Source of the DNA: Osedax fenrisi
Taxonomy: Eukaryota > Annelida > Polychaeta > Sabellida > Siboglinidae
Direction of reading: 5' to 3'
Length of the DNA: 64,000 nucleotides
Assembly: GCA_964019155.1 (NCBI GenBank)
Contig: OZ025244.1
Span: forward strand, 21,825,876 to 21,889,875
The notes under the pieces were generated by a model. The model saw only the letters and a list, made by a program, of their open reading frames with translations, did not search any database and was not told where the DNA came from. Positions 13,482 through 64,000 of the stretch are shown piece after piece; the first letter of the stretch is position 1, and every line of letters begins with the position of its first letter. Both the position numbers and the translations under genes were made by a program.

Positions 13482-14248
13482 GTACATGTACAACAAACTG
13501 CACCATATCGTCAAATACATAATGTACGATTAACAATAATGTTATTAACAATCAGTTTTGTATTTCTCCTAACAACGATACCTATGAATATCACCATCAT
13601 ATTTACAAAGTTCATCGATGTTAATAATAATGAAAAAGTGGCTATTTTCAGGTTCGTCTATATTATTATAGATATATATTTTCAAAATAAGGTGAAATTA
13701 ATAAATTATAGATTAATAAGGACAATAGCAGAACTTATGATGTATTCAAATCATGCACTAAACTTTTTCCTATACTGTGCAACCGGACAAAAGTTCAGAC
13801 AACAATTAGTTAGTTTAATTAATTATTTCATATTTATATTATTATAAGTTGATTTCTACTAGATATGGATGATATGTCACAGTAAAAGGATATCAATAAG
13901 TCGTGTTCTTATCGGAAATAAGAAAAAAACTAATTCATTTCATGGTTAGAATTTTATATTTTAAATTTGTTTGTTTAATTTTTAAGTTATTAACCAATTA
14001 CTAGCAAGAAATGAAAATCAATACATATTAACAAATATATCAGCTAGGAAAAAAAAGTCTATACAAAGAGGTTAAAAGATATATATATATATATATATAA
14101 TTTATTATATATAATTTTTCATCGAAACCAATTTCTAGATAATCAGAGTAATAATTCGAATAGCTCAAGTGCAACAAAAACAAGAAAGGCATTTAATTCA
14201 CACTCAGCTTGCAGTATGAATGGAGTTATATTTACAGGGAATAATTGA
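13482..14248 (+). CDS. rhodopsin-family neuropeptide GPCR, last three exons (TM6-TM7-tail)
   Basis: This is the 3' part of a seven-transmembrane receptor of the FMRFamide/neuropeptide type, expected in the plasma membrane and signalling through G proteins. Exons: 13482-13651, 13712-13812 and 14139-14248, with phases that agree. TM6 is LTIMLLTISFVFLLTTIP, typical of FMRFamide receptors. TM7 and the start of helix 8 read MYSNHALNFFLYCATGQKF, in which NFFLY replaces NPxxY as in that family. The last exon gives a Ser/Asn-rich tail (NNSNSSSATKTRK) and a TGA stop. The 60-bp intron 13652-13711 has no stop, so an unspliced form is also open. With that intron removed the sequence reads FRLIRTIAELM, which fits the family better. 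The upstream exons for TM1-TM5 were not found. It is convergent with CYC1, 254 bp between stop codons. It could be a pseudogene, but no disabling change is visible. Confidence 0.65.
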
Positions 14249-14502
14249 TATTCTAATAAGTTTTAATAAATTTGTACATTTTTCATTATACAATATATTT
14301 ATTTGAAGTAGATATTAAATATATTTTATAATAAAGTATATTTAATAATCATTTTAATAATAAACTGTAATAATAAATTGTGTATTGACTATTTAATAAA
14401 ACGGGTTATAAATTATTAATACAGGCTCTTGTTTAAATAATAAACAAATTGAAATGTGAATATATACAATTAGTTTATTTGTTCACATTAACACACTTAC
14501 AC

Positions 14503-14708
14503 TTACTTCTTTGGTCTATAGAATATTTTCCTATTCTTCAAAGAAGACCACTTATGACGTTTTATGTAGTAACACGTTGCAATAATAAACGAGAAACCAA
14601 TAACAATTTGTAAAGACATTCTCTTACGTGTATCATGTTCTGGTTCAGATGTGAATCTTAAGAAAGAGCAAACATCTTTAGCAATCTGAGCAGCAGAATT
14701 AGGCGTTC
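14503..14708 (-). CDS. CYC1: CYC1 exon 6 (C-terminal anchor, stop)
   Basis: Encodes the end of the Q/AKDVC helix, SEPEHDTRKRM and the membrane anchor, ending YRPKK and TAA. The acceptor is ATCAG; the first two bases complete a Gly codon shared with exon 5. Confidence 0.95.
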
Positions 14709-17700
14709 CTGATGACATTTTGAAATATTAAACATGTATAAATAAACTTTAATGATTTAAAATGTGTTAAAATATACAAACCATCATCGTATTCAACAAT
14801 TTCATCGTAGATAGCTTGAGCCATAGCAGTTTGTTCACCGAGGAAGTAAGGATTGTAGTTCATACCTTCAGCAATCTCAACACCAGCTGGTGCATCACAA
14901 TACGAAGTCAGTAAAGAGAATACGTAGTCCTCTCCACCATGTTTAGCCGGCACAATGTAAGTAAGATCAGGAGGTAATGCTCCTGCATTGGCAACTTTAG
15001 CTGCTTCATCATTGGCATACGGTGAAGGGAATTCATCCGAAAGTTTTCCAGGCCTCTTAAACATCTCACCCTGATCATTGGGACCATCTAAGACCATAAT
15101 CTATTTAAATGCAGTAATGTTATGAATATTAATCAAATAGATATATTATAATATTACATTTGCTGCTTCTTCTTTAGCTTCATCTTCAGTCATAAATACT
15201 CCAACCATTTCTCGGTATCTCATGTATTTCATACTATGACACGAGGCACATATTTCTTTGTAAACTTGATAACCACGTCTTATACTATTTACACAAATTA
15301 TATTTATCATTATCGATGTAGTTTCATTTTATTATAGATTTAATATATTACTAATTTAGAAGAAATATTTAATACTAAAATAAAATACACTAACCTAATA
15401 TTTGTGAGGAATAATGAGAAATATTTGTTTATTTAGACATATTTTGTTTATTTGAAAATAAATATTAACCTTGCATGATCATAACTAGTAAACAGTCCAT
15501 TATGCGTCCATGGATACGACGGAGGATGTAACTCGATGTCAGACGCTAAGACAGCAGCCTGAAGAGCTATTCCTAGACCAATAGTACCAGTGACAACAGT
15601 TCCAGCTATTCCATATGCCTAATAAGTATATTCTTAATTATTATATTAATTATTAAGTAATCATTATATTTACGTACCAATTTCTTTCCTTTTGATAATT
15701 TCTGAACCGACTCTTTTAAAGAGAATGATGACACCTTTAATACATTGGATATAAATTAATATATGTTAAAATATATAAATTCAATTAAATTATCATATAT
15801 TATGATATAATAATAAATAAATTTTATGAAATATAATAGACTATTGGTATATATATATCATTACTTTTATTTTATTTAAGGGCACGAGGAATGTATTAAA
15901 TATATTAAATAATGGGTTAATATAATGAAATAAAATTATTTTTGAATTATTTTATTATGATTTATTTATAAAATTTGAAATATTATCTTTAAAATGGTAC
16001 ATACATGGTTTGTTTACGTAACATAAAACTGATAATAAAAAGCATTTTAAAATAAATATAAATATATTCTAATGTATTAATTTAAAACTAGATTTACACA
16101 AAATAATTCCTATAAATTTAGCAATAATGCTTTATTTTATTTAAATTGTTTACTATATCCATAAGAATTTATAATTATTTAAAAAATATATCTTGGTAAT
16201 TTTTTGTTGATATTTTGTAATCTAAATAAATATGCATACAGCAGAGTATTAAAAAAAAACCAAACAAAATATTGATCTACAATTTTCAGATTAATTATTA
16301 TACAAATAAAATTTTTTCATAATTTCAATAAATATTACTTAGTGAATTAAGTTTTAAAAAGTAGTATTTTTTGTATCTTTTTCATGTAAACGAAAAATCC
16401 CGCTAATTATTATATTTTTTAGATTAATACAGTATAAGTTAATTCAATATAGAGTATAATATATAGGTTTCATAATATATTGAAACAGTAACAAAAAGGA
16501 TTTTTTTTAAAGTGCTATATACACATTAATATTAATAAAACAGATATATTTAGATAAAGAAATAAAATAATAGAATTTTGGATCAATATAACTAATAGGA
16601 GATAATAAAGATACATAAAGGAGAATATAAATAACAATAGAGAAGTTTAATAATTTAAGAGATAAATGGGCAAGATATATATAAATATTCTTAACAAATA
16701 ATTATAGTAGATAATTTTGAAAGTATTATTAGAAAAAAAACTATAGAATACTTTATTTTAACTAAAAAATACAATTCGCATTGGAATTGGGTGATATTAT
16801 CGCAAATTCAGATGTTTTTCTTTGATGTTTATGAATCATAATTTATGATATATATAATTAAATCAAACAAAATTTGATTTTTTTAGTCTGATTTAAATCA
16901 TTCGTCTAGCCTTATATGTTATGTATTGTTTCTGCATTAATTGCAAAATATTCTAATTAGAACTTGTTCTATTTTGTGAAATAATATTTGCAATTTTAAT
17001 TTGTGAAACTCACGAATGAGTATATACTTTAGTATAAATTTTATACACAAATTTAAAAATTAAGTATTTTTTCCGCTATAATTACACATTTGAATAAAAC
17101 TGAATATAAATTATATTAACTGCCTGTGTAGCTCAGTGGCTAAGGCGTCAGACACACAAGCAGTAGGACACGGGTTCGACCCTTGTCCGGACCATTAATT
17201 AATGTTATAAAATGGGTCTTAAAATATTATTTAGAAGTGATCTTATATAATTGTGTATAAATAAATGATCGGCTCTCGTTAAAACCATGGATGCCTTAAC
17301 ATGAGAGCGGCTTCGAAGGGACATTAGATCCATATATGGTTATAAGTGAAAACTTCATCTAAGTTCTGGATGGGATGAAAGGACTCCACCAAATAAAAAG
17401 AACAAATAACAATAACAATAACATATTAGAATAAATTTGAATATAAATAGTATGCATTATTGAATAAAATATTTTAAAATGATAATTTTTAATATAAATA
17501 TAATTGTATTATTAGGAGACTAAAAGTTAATAATATAAATCTAAATTATGTATAGTTAAAATTATGATCTGATTATTAAGGGCAGGCGCCGGAGTTCATC
17601 TACACCATGCTATTTATAGCTCTACCGAAAACGCTACTACTAAAAAAATAATAGAGATAATTAAATAATTTTTTTTTTATTCAATAGATACTATCCAAAT

Positions 17701-20700
17701 TCATCTATATAAATATATTACATAATCATTATTAATTTAATTAATATAAAATATAATATAACATCAAGATTTATTTATATTGGTGTATATGTTATACATT
17801 TACAGTAAAAATTTCAGTTAAAAATAATATAAATTAAAAAAGTAGTAGGCATTTACATGTGGTTACTAAGTGAAAAAGTAAAAACTGGAGAAAATGACAT
17901 TCAAAGTTTGTACATAAATAATCATAGATAATATGTACAAATATGCAACTATATAAAATATACAATACAAATAGGATTATATAACAGATGATTTGTTTAT
18001 TTATGTAATGCTATTTAATCTATGATCTATGCTAAAATAAATCTAGAAATTTTTTAATTAAACGATTATTCTATAAATCGTAATATAATATTACATATTA
18101 CAAGTATTTACAAAATATATTTATAAATTTATTACTCCTAAAACACTTTATATTGATAGAAATACTCAAAAATATTAAAAAATATTTTAGGATATTATAA
18201 ATAAAATACAGAACTTAGATAATACATAATAAAAAAATATTGTAAAAATTAAATTATTTATCACATTTTAACTCCAGCGCCTACCCTTAACGATAATGTT
18301 TCCAAATATATTTATATGATTTATAATATCTAATTCATTGATATAAAGATAAGCAATTGAATGTAGTATGGCACTATGCAATAGAGGCACTGCAGATGAA
18401 TTATACTAACAATTTTAATTACTTAATTACAATTTAATAATAATTAATATTTATGTTTGTTATTTAAATGTAACTGACTTGAAGATATCACAGTAATTTA
18501 TTGACATATATAATTAAATCCTAAGATATACGTCACTTTAGCCAATACTGATGAAAATCGCATTCTTTTAATTGACCTATATATTAGGACTAATCAAAAT
18601 CACCGATGCCATTTTGTTAATTTATAGAGAAAGTGTTATTCAATTATTTATCTTTACATCGAAGATCTAAATATAAATAAATTTAATAAACAAATATGTT
18701 AATAATAAAATAATAGGAAAAGGAATTAAATAAATTAGAATCCAAATAATAATTTGAAATATCAAATAAACCTTAAATGTAATTTAAGGGCATGCGGCAC
18801 GGGTTTTTCGTTTACATGTAAAAGATACAAAAAAGACTTTTCAAAACTTAATTCACTAAGTAATTTTTATTAAAATTATTAAATTTTATTTTAGTTGTAA
18901 AAATTAAACAAATTAATTAGTACAAATAATATAAATAATACATCATATAATTATAACAATTGTCAAAATAACGCTAACTGTCACAATTTATATTTTATAA
19001 TAAAAAGGCCACCTATATACTAATGCATCATATATTAATCTTTGCTCAAGTTTTTAAATTTGATCTTATAACCACGCAAAAATATGCATTTTACGAATTC
19101 ACATATAAGAAATCAATTATTTTAAAATATTTATTACAAATATTATTTTTTCTTTATAGTTGTTTTAAAATGCTTATTTCTATCAGTTTTATTTTACCTA
19201 AACAAACAATTTATATTCCATTTTAAAGATAATATTTCAAATATTATAAATAAATAATAATACAATAATACAACAATTATTTTTTTTAATGATTTTTACC
19301 CATGCCCTTAACATAATATAAGGAACCACTTTTATAGATTAAAGAAGATTAGTAAATAAAGAATAATATATCAAAATAGGTTACATATTAATGCATATCT
19401 CAAAAAAAATATTGTAATGTTAATAATATCTAACATATAAGGTAATATTATATTTATGGTATACATTAACATGAATTAAGATGCTTTTTATAATATCAAT
19501 TGACATTATCTTAAGGGCATCCATCAAGATAGAAATAGAAATACAAAAAATGAAGAATAATGAAGAAGTATATTATTTATTTGTATTTGTATATATGAAT
19601 TAATTATTTTTTCTGAAATTTGTAAAATAAGCATATGTAATTTAATTATAAAAATAAATTTATAATAACTAAAATATATATATAAACTCTGTATATCAGC
19701 AGACCTGTGTATATGCTATACATAATAAAACATTATGATCCTTTATGATTACGGATTATGATGATAGTGTTTATAGTTTTAATTTTATAATATGATGTCA
19801 AATGTAAATTCTCAAGTGTATATATAAAAATAAAAATAATTTTAATTAAAGTAGATAATATAGATATCATTTAAAATAATAAAATAAAACAGAAGGAAAT
19901 AAATTTGTTATTTTCATTAAATTTGAGGGTCGGAGAATAGGGATATGGAGAAGAGGAAAAGCATGGTTTCTAAGAGAAGGGAAGGAAAATCGTTATACTA
20001 GAGAAGCAGAAATATAAGAGATTATATATTTAATCAAGTGTAATATTAGTATATATTAAAATCAGAGTTGTTCGGTTTTTTTAAATTTTATTTATATAAA
20101 ATAAATGTAAAATTATATATTAATATCGAATATTAATTTCAATACTATTAGTATCATTTAATATTAATATAAATACTATTAACAATGATATAGATTATGT
20201 ATATTAAATAAATATACCATGTATATTAAATATAGTAAATCAAATATCACTCGGGAATGAGTAAAGCACAATCATATAATATGCGTTCATCTGAACAATT
20301 ATCACTGCCGCCTGGAGAAGCGGAATTCGGATTTGTTTTTGTATATAAGATATTGAATATGAATTTCAATAATATAGTATCATTTAAAAAAAATACCTGT
20401 CCAAAGGAAACATATAATTTGGAAGGATTTACTATAATATTTTTAAATATAATATACATGTATGAAATATCTAATAATATTCATAGAAGTATTTATTACA
20501 AATAAAATTCAATATAACAATTTACTAATACAAATTTTTAATTACTAAAAAACCAATATTATTAACAGCAAAATCAGAAAAATAAAAAAAACCAACAACC
20601 CTGATTATAATACACTAAATATAATATTAATATAAATGTAATGAATATTATTAATATCCATTTAAGGGGATGTCACCATCGATATAAAGAAAGTGGATAA

Positions 20701-23700
20701 ACAATTGAATGTAGTGTATGGCACTATCCGCTACGAGCGCTGCAGTCGAAACCCACTACTTTTTATTTATAATAATATGTATTTATCATATATATATATA
20801 TTGATAATTACTACCAATTTTAATGTTTTATCTATACTAAAAATAAAATTATATATTTAAATACATCATATCAACATTCCTCGTAATTTTGTGTATTTAA
20901 ATTGAAGATATAATACTATTTTATTGATATTTATAATTTAAATCCATTGATATAGATTGAAGTCACTTTAATCTGTTTTGACGTATAATATGACTAATAT
21001 CCAATCAAAATCACTTATACCATTTTGTTAATTTATCGATAAAAGTGTCATTCGCGTGTATATCTTTTACATGCATTGCGTGCGTCAATTGCTTATCCAC
21101 TTTCTTTATATCGATGTCACACACCTTGTTATGGTGACAATAATTCGTTATTTAAATTTTTTTTTATTTCATAATACTATTCTATGATTTGTTTATTAAT
21201 ATGTATAAACAAATTATTTATGAAAACAGTCTAGAAATAACATAAAAAGTGGTTTATATATATTCATTATATATGATATATAATGTTTTCATATATATTC
21301 AACTGATGTTTTCTCAGAATAATTTCGCTATAGGTATGTGTGTATAAAAGAACATTTATCAAAAACTATTATATGTATTCTACTAATTTTTATTGCATTA
21401 TATAAATAACATATATATGAATACTCATACTGAAGAAATTTTCTAAATTTGCATGTGTATTAATTGCAAAAAATAACAATTTCTATAGAAATTCCGTAAA
21501 TTAAAAAATTAAAATGTGTGCATATATATATATGTTATATAATATATATTATAAAAGTTACGTTCAGTAGCAGTATGTCTATACATTTAATGAATAGAAT
21601 AAAAACAAAATTAGCTCAAATCAATGAATAGAATTATGCAAAGGTAGATTTCTATAGACCCATTATTTGCTATCTCTATACATAGCGAGTTGGGCATCAT
21701 GTGACATCCCCTTAAATCCACATTATGATAACTATAACATTAGTTGTAAAATTGTATTTTATCAGGTCCCATTGACGATAATGCAACAAGTGAATTTGTT
21801 TGATTTATAAAATTGAATTCAATGTACGAGAAAAATAAATACAATCAATCAAACAATAATATAAGTGTAAAAAGGATGGAATTATTTTTATTATTTTTAT
21901 TATTTTATTTATCACCATTTTATCAAAATAGAACATATATAGTCTATAGAAAATAAAACAAAATAATAATATTTACTATTAAAGTAATACGTAGTAATTA
22001 TATAATATTTTTGAAATTTATATTTATATGCTAGATATGATTTCTATAATATATGATATATTATTAAAATACATAATATATAAAAAAATATATATTACAT
22101 TTTTTAAATTAATTATAACATGGGAATTATCGGGTTAAAAATATTTAAAAATTAAATTGTACAATCCATTATTATTAGATTGATAAATATTATATTATTA
22201 ACATGAATAATTATTTTGGGCAATAATTTTAGAAAAACTATATAAATTATTTGTATGACCTTATCATATATTATAAACAAATAATTATATGAACCTATAT
22301 AATATCATAATATATAATATTATAATATATAAAACCTATACTATATATATCGTATTACATTTTGTTCAGGCTTCAGATTTCTACGGCATTAGAAGTCTAT
22401 AAAATAAATTAAATATATATAATCTATGTGTGATCTTTACACATTGTATTGTTTTATACGATTGTATAATGTATACTATCGACATATGTAGTTAATATTA
22501 TTTTGAATATTCATATTTATATCAAATTTATGTCAAAATAAGCAAAGTTTAAAATTAAGTTTAATCAATCAAAATGAGAATTAGAAGTTGAATTTTTATT
22601 ATTTATCTTTTAATTAGTTTATAATTCTAAAGTGATAAATCAAGGTTATATAATACAAATTAATATTCATACATACAGTTTTCACGATAAATATATTCAT
22701 TATTGAACAGGGGTTCAACATAGGGTTAACTTTAATATACTTTACAATTAACACGTATATTTGATAACAAAAACAACATTTTACAAATGTATTGATAAAG
22801 CATATTCATATTTAATATGATATTATTCTATTATTAATTATATCATTACTCTATTTTAACTCATCCTGTTAAGTATAAAATCAATAAAACTTTCAATTAT
22901 TCTTCTTAAAGGGGTTTCACACCAACTCGAACGCAATTATTAACTCTATTAATTAAAGGTTAAAGTCTAACTCTAATATTTAAATCCAATATTTAAAATA
23001 AAATAAATGCTTATCTGTAAAAGGGGTTTTAAACAAACTCAAACGCAATTGTTAACTCTTATAATTAGATGTAAAACCCTTTTTACTGAGATTTAAATAA
23101 TAAACTTTAACCTCTAATAATTAGAGTTAATAATTGCGTTCGAGTTGGTGTGAAACTCCTTTTATACATTGTTTAAGAAGTCTGAGAACTGAATTCATTC
23201 ATTCATATACCTAATTATAATCATGATACGAGTATTTTTGAGCATAATTAGGCATAGTTAAGTATACAAAAATCAAAGGATATCATATTATATATTACAA
23301 ATATTGTTAACATTATGGGAGTAGGTAAGGTATTATTTTATAAATTCATTAGTCAAATATTTATACAAATATAATATAATATTTAATATTAGTTTTAAAC
23401 TAAGTTTATCATTATACTTTTAGAAGATTTTTGTTAACATATATTTATGAGTTATTATGTAATATTATTTTTTATAATATTAGTATAAAATGAACTTAAT
23501 GATGATGTTGAATACTAATAGGTCCTATTAGTAACAGGGTAAATATATACCCAACTATTATATATTTCCTCAATTAGTGTTTTGTTTAATATTTATATAT
23601 TATTGTTTAAATATGTAATTGTAACTTAATTATAAATTTATTAATTTATATATTTTACTTATTAAAACAAATTATATTAATTATTTGTTAGCTATAACAT

Positions 23701-24111
23701 TAGTTACAACAAGTTGGCAAACATAATTTGTTTTCATATTATTCAAATATTATTTGTGTATATATATAAATTACTATTTATAACTTAAGATATATATTAA
23801 TTAATTGTAATAATAACATATTCAAATAATATATTAATATACTATAATATATATTATATAAATAATATTTTGTAAATTTAACATTATCTTATCATACAAT
23901 AATTTATAAATCAAGGTCAGTGTTTTTAAAATAAATTAACAATATATAATTTACCTGTTATATTAATATTGATACAATAATATTTATAGAAAATTATACG
24001 TATATATACGTGAATATATCATGTATATTATTAATTAACCTGTTGTGAAAATATTCCATTTCCTAGACGTAAAAGTACTTCTTTTGACGATCTACCAATT
24101 AGCGCTGCCAT
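14503..24111 (-). CDS. CYC1: cytochrome c1, heme protein of respiratory complex III (six exons)
   Basis: Cytochrome c1 passes electrons from the Rieske protein to cytochrome c in the mitochondrial inner membrane. Exons in transcript order: 24111-24040, 15734-15678, 15618-15470, 15284-15158, 15100-14782, 14708-14503. All phases agree and the product is 309 aa, near the usual 310-325. Residues 1-24 begin MAALIGRSSKEVLLRLG, a basic amphipathic mitochondrial presequence, followed by a hydrophobic sorting segment (AGTVVTGTIGLGIALQ, about residues 48-63). The heme-binding CASCH is at 105-109. ALPPDL, HGGEDYVFSLL and the segment with the axial-ligand Met (QTAMA) follow. A C-terminal membrane anchor (LQIVIGFSFIIATCYYI) ends in KRHKW. 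Intron 1 is 8.3 kb and full of mobile elements; the other introns are short. The gene is divergent from XRN1. No disabling changes were found. Confidence 0.96.
14782..15100 (-). CDS. CYC1: CYC1 exon 5
   Basis: Largest exon. It encodes DGPNDQGEMFKRPGKL, ALPPDLTYIV, HGGEDYVFSLL, the Tyr/Asn-rich NYNPYF loop and AMAQAIYDE with the axial-ligand methionine. Donor GTTTGT. Confidence 0.96.
15158..15284 (-). CDS. CYC1: CYC1 exon 4 (heme-binding exon)
   Basis: Encodes SIRRGYQVYKEICASCHSMK with the covalent heme motif CASCH, then YREMVGVFMTEDEAKEEAAN. Acceptor AAATAG, donor GTAATA. Confidence 0.96.
15470..15618 (-). CDS. CYC1: CYC1 exon 3
   Basis: Encodes the hydrophobic sorting helix (AYGIAGTVVTGTIGLGIALQ) and the start of the mature protein (SDIELHPPSYPWTHNG). 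Donor GTTAAT. Confidence 0.95.
15678..15734 (-). CDS. CYC1: CYC1 exon 2 (presequence)
   Basis: A 57-bp phase-0 exon giving VSSFSLKESVQKLSKGKKL, which continues the basic presequence. Acceptor TTAAAG, donor GTACGT. Divergent presequence makes homology support weaker than for the other exons. Confidence 0.8.
15880..16405. mobile_element. TTAA-flanked MITE, copy 1 (right end decayed)
   Basis: The left end is TTAA then GGGCACGAGG. The interior (about 15960-16080 and 16310-16405) is an inverted copy of 18788-19307, for example TTTGAAATATTATCTTTAAAA and CATGTAAACGAAAAA at matching places. The right-hand TTAA is not recognisable. It lies in CYC1 intron 1. Confidence 0.55.
17118..17423 (+). mobile_element. 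full-length tRNA-derived SINE
   Basis: The head TGTAGCTCAGTGGCTAAGG (A box) and GGGTTCGACCC (B box) is tRNA-like and would serve as an internal RNA polymerase III promoter. A unique body follows (GATCGGCTCTCGTTAAAACC, GGATGGGATGAAAGGACTCC) and then an AATAAC repeat tail. It is nearly the same as the copy at 44668, so the family has moved recently. It lies in CYC1 intron 1, antisense to the gene. Confidence 0.88.
17580..18286. mobile_element. TTAA-flanked MITE
   Basis: TTAA on both sides (17576-17579 and 18287-18290) encloses terminal inverted repeats GGGCAGGCGCCGGAGTT and the reverse complement of GGGTAGGCGCTGGAGTT. The interior is AT-rich without an ORF. The TTAA target suggests a piggyBac- or Kolobok-mobilised element. 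Confidence 0.7.
18341..18672. mobile_element. GATATAAAG MITE, degenerate copy
   Basis: GATATAAAGATAAGCAATTG, then GAATGTAGTATGGCACTATG and AGGCACTGCAG, match the left end of the element at 20677. The right part (GATGCCATTTTGTTAATTTAT) also matches but the end is lost. Confidence 0.6.
18788..19307. mobile_element. TTAA-flanked MITE, copy 2
   Basis: TTAA at 18784-18787 and 19308-19311 encloses ends GGGCATGCGGC and GGGCATGGGTA (as reverse complement). The interior is an inverted copy of 15880-16405. Confidence 0.65.
20666..21711. mobile_element. TTAA-flanked element carrying a nested MITE
   Basis: TTAA (20662-20665, 21712-21715) encloses terminal repeats GGGGATGTCAC and GTGACATCCCC. Just inside the left end a second MITE (20677-21114) is inserted. 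Confidence 0.65.
20677..21114. mobile_element. GATATAAAG MITE, copy nested in another element
   Basis: Ends CGATATAAAGAAAGTGGATA and its reverse complement. GATGTCAC occurs on both outer sides, consistent with a target duplication of up to 8 bp inside the host element's terminal repeat. An inverted relative is at 24889. Confidence 0.7.
22907..23164. mobile_element. 258-bp palindromic MITE
   Basis: The first and last ~41 bp are inverted copies (start AAGGGGTTTCACACCAACTC), and an inner pair (AAAAGGGGTTTTAAACAAAC / AGATGTAAAACCCTTTTT) continues the symmetry. TTA lies on both sides. This resembles a PIF/Harbinger-type MITE, though the superfamily is inferred only from the TTA flanks. Confidence 0.7.
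24040..24111 (-). CDS. CYC1: CYC1 exon 1 (start codon, presequence)
   Basis: ATG at 24111 opens MAALIGRSSKEVLLRLGNG, arginine-rich without acidic clusters as mitochondrial presequences are. The donor is GTTAAT. It joins in phase 0 to exon 2, 8.3 kb away. The placement rests on presequence character, phase and the head-to-head position with XRN1. Confidence 0.85.
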
Positions 24112-24452
24112 GTTGCCCTTTTTCTAGCGAACACAAAGATCATGAAATATTTGATAAAATAAATACAAATCAATTTTATTTATTTTTATTTTATATAAAG
24201 TTTTAAATAATATAAAATATAAACAAATTTAAAATTTATAAATTTGTTTATAAAATAAATTTTCATATTTGTATATCATATAATTTGTTCGCTTAAATTA
24301 AGCTATAATTCAGCTACTAAATTATTAACTAAACCATAAAAATCTAATCAAATAAACCCTAAATCTTATTTACATTGTTGGATATTTACAATTATACATA
24401 GTTTAATTTATTTTAATAATTTAAAAATATAGGAATATAGGAATATAGGATA
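24112..24452. promoter_or_regulatory. shared upstream region of CYC1 and XRN1
   Basis: 341 bp separate the two start codons, so both promoters and 5' UTRs must lie here, unless there are upstream non-coding exons. AGGAATAT is repeated three times at about 24431-24450, directly before the XRN1 ATG. No TATA or initiator assignment is safe in sequence this AT-rich. Confidence 0.5.
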
Positions 24453-63959
<39,507 letters not shown>

Positions 63960-64000
63960 GTAATTAATACGTTATAATTTTAGATTATTGATAGATTCAA

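Noticed and set aside
20247..20505. Overlapping frames on both strands near 20.3 kb
   Set aside because: There is no homology, and they lie in CYC1 intron 1 among MITEs.

Overview
The window is animal nuclear DNA. It is extremely AT-rich, its genes are split by many introns, and it is crowded with DNA transposons, tRNA-derived SINEs, microsatellites and minisatellites. The genes present (cytochrome c1, the 5'-3' exoribonuclease XRN1, a rhodopsin-type neuropeptide receptor, a MET-like receptor tyrosine kinase fragment and a THAP/P-element transposase) indicate an invertebrate metazoan. The phylum cannot be fixed from the sequence alone. Coding exons, above all those of XRN1, are much richer in GC than the introns around them.

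Layout. 1-13.4 kb: no host gene recognised. It holds SINE pieces, a 2.4-kb hAT transposon with perfect 8-bp target duplications (3184-5569), and several non-autonomous elements built from iterated short motifs (about 6.2-7.0 kb, 7294-8260, 9901-10936). 13482-14248 (+): last three exons of a FMRFamide-receptor-like GPCR (TM6, TM7, tail). 14503-24111 (-): complete CYC1 in six exons, tail-to-tail with the GPCR; its 8.3-kb first intron is a nest of TTAA-flanked MITEs and a SINE. 24112-24452: short shared upstream region. 24453-63959 (+): XRN1, head-to-head with CYC1. 26 phase-consistent exons give 990 codons, and the 3' end of the gene lies beyond the window.

XRN1 introns carry most of the unusual material. 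Intron 6 contains a 9746-bp P element (34608-44353) with terminal inverted repeats, a perfect 8-bp target duplication and a spliced but frameshifted THAP transposase. Between its ends is a two-exon fragment of a MET-family kinase in the opposite orientation, which looks like host-gene capture. Three copies of a MITE family with perfect 7-bp target duplications lie in introns 1 and 25. A pure (CTA)n run of almost 1.2 kb starts about 30 bp after exon 3.

The pattern I find most novel is that several XRN1 exon-intron junctions (exons 4, 6, 10, 14 and 16) are themselves units of tandem repeats. This leaves arrays of duplicated decoy splice sites next to the real ones. A related oddity is that more than half of the 5' splice sites I can place have T at intron position +3 (GTT, often GTTAGT), where most animals have a purine.
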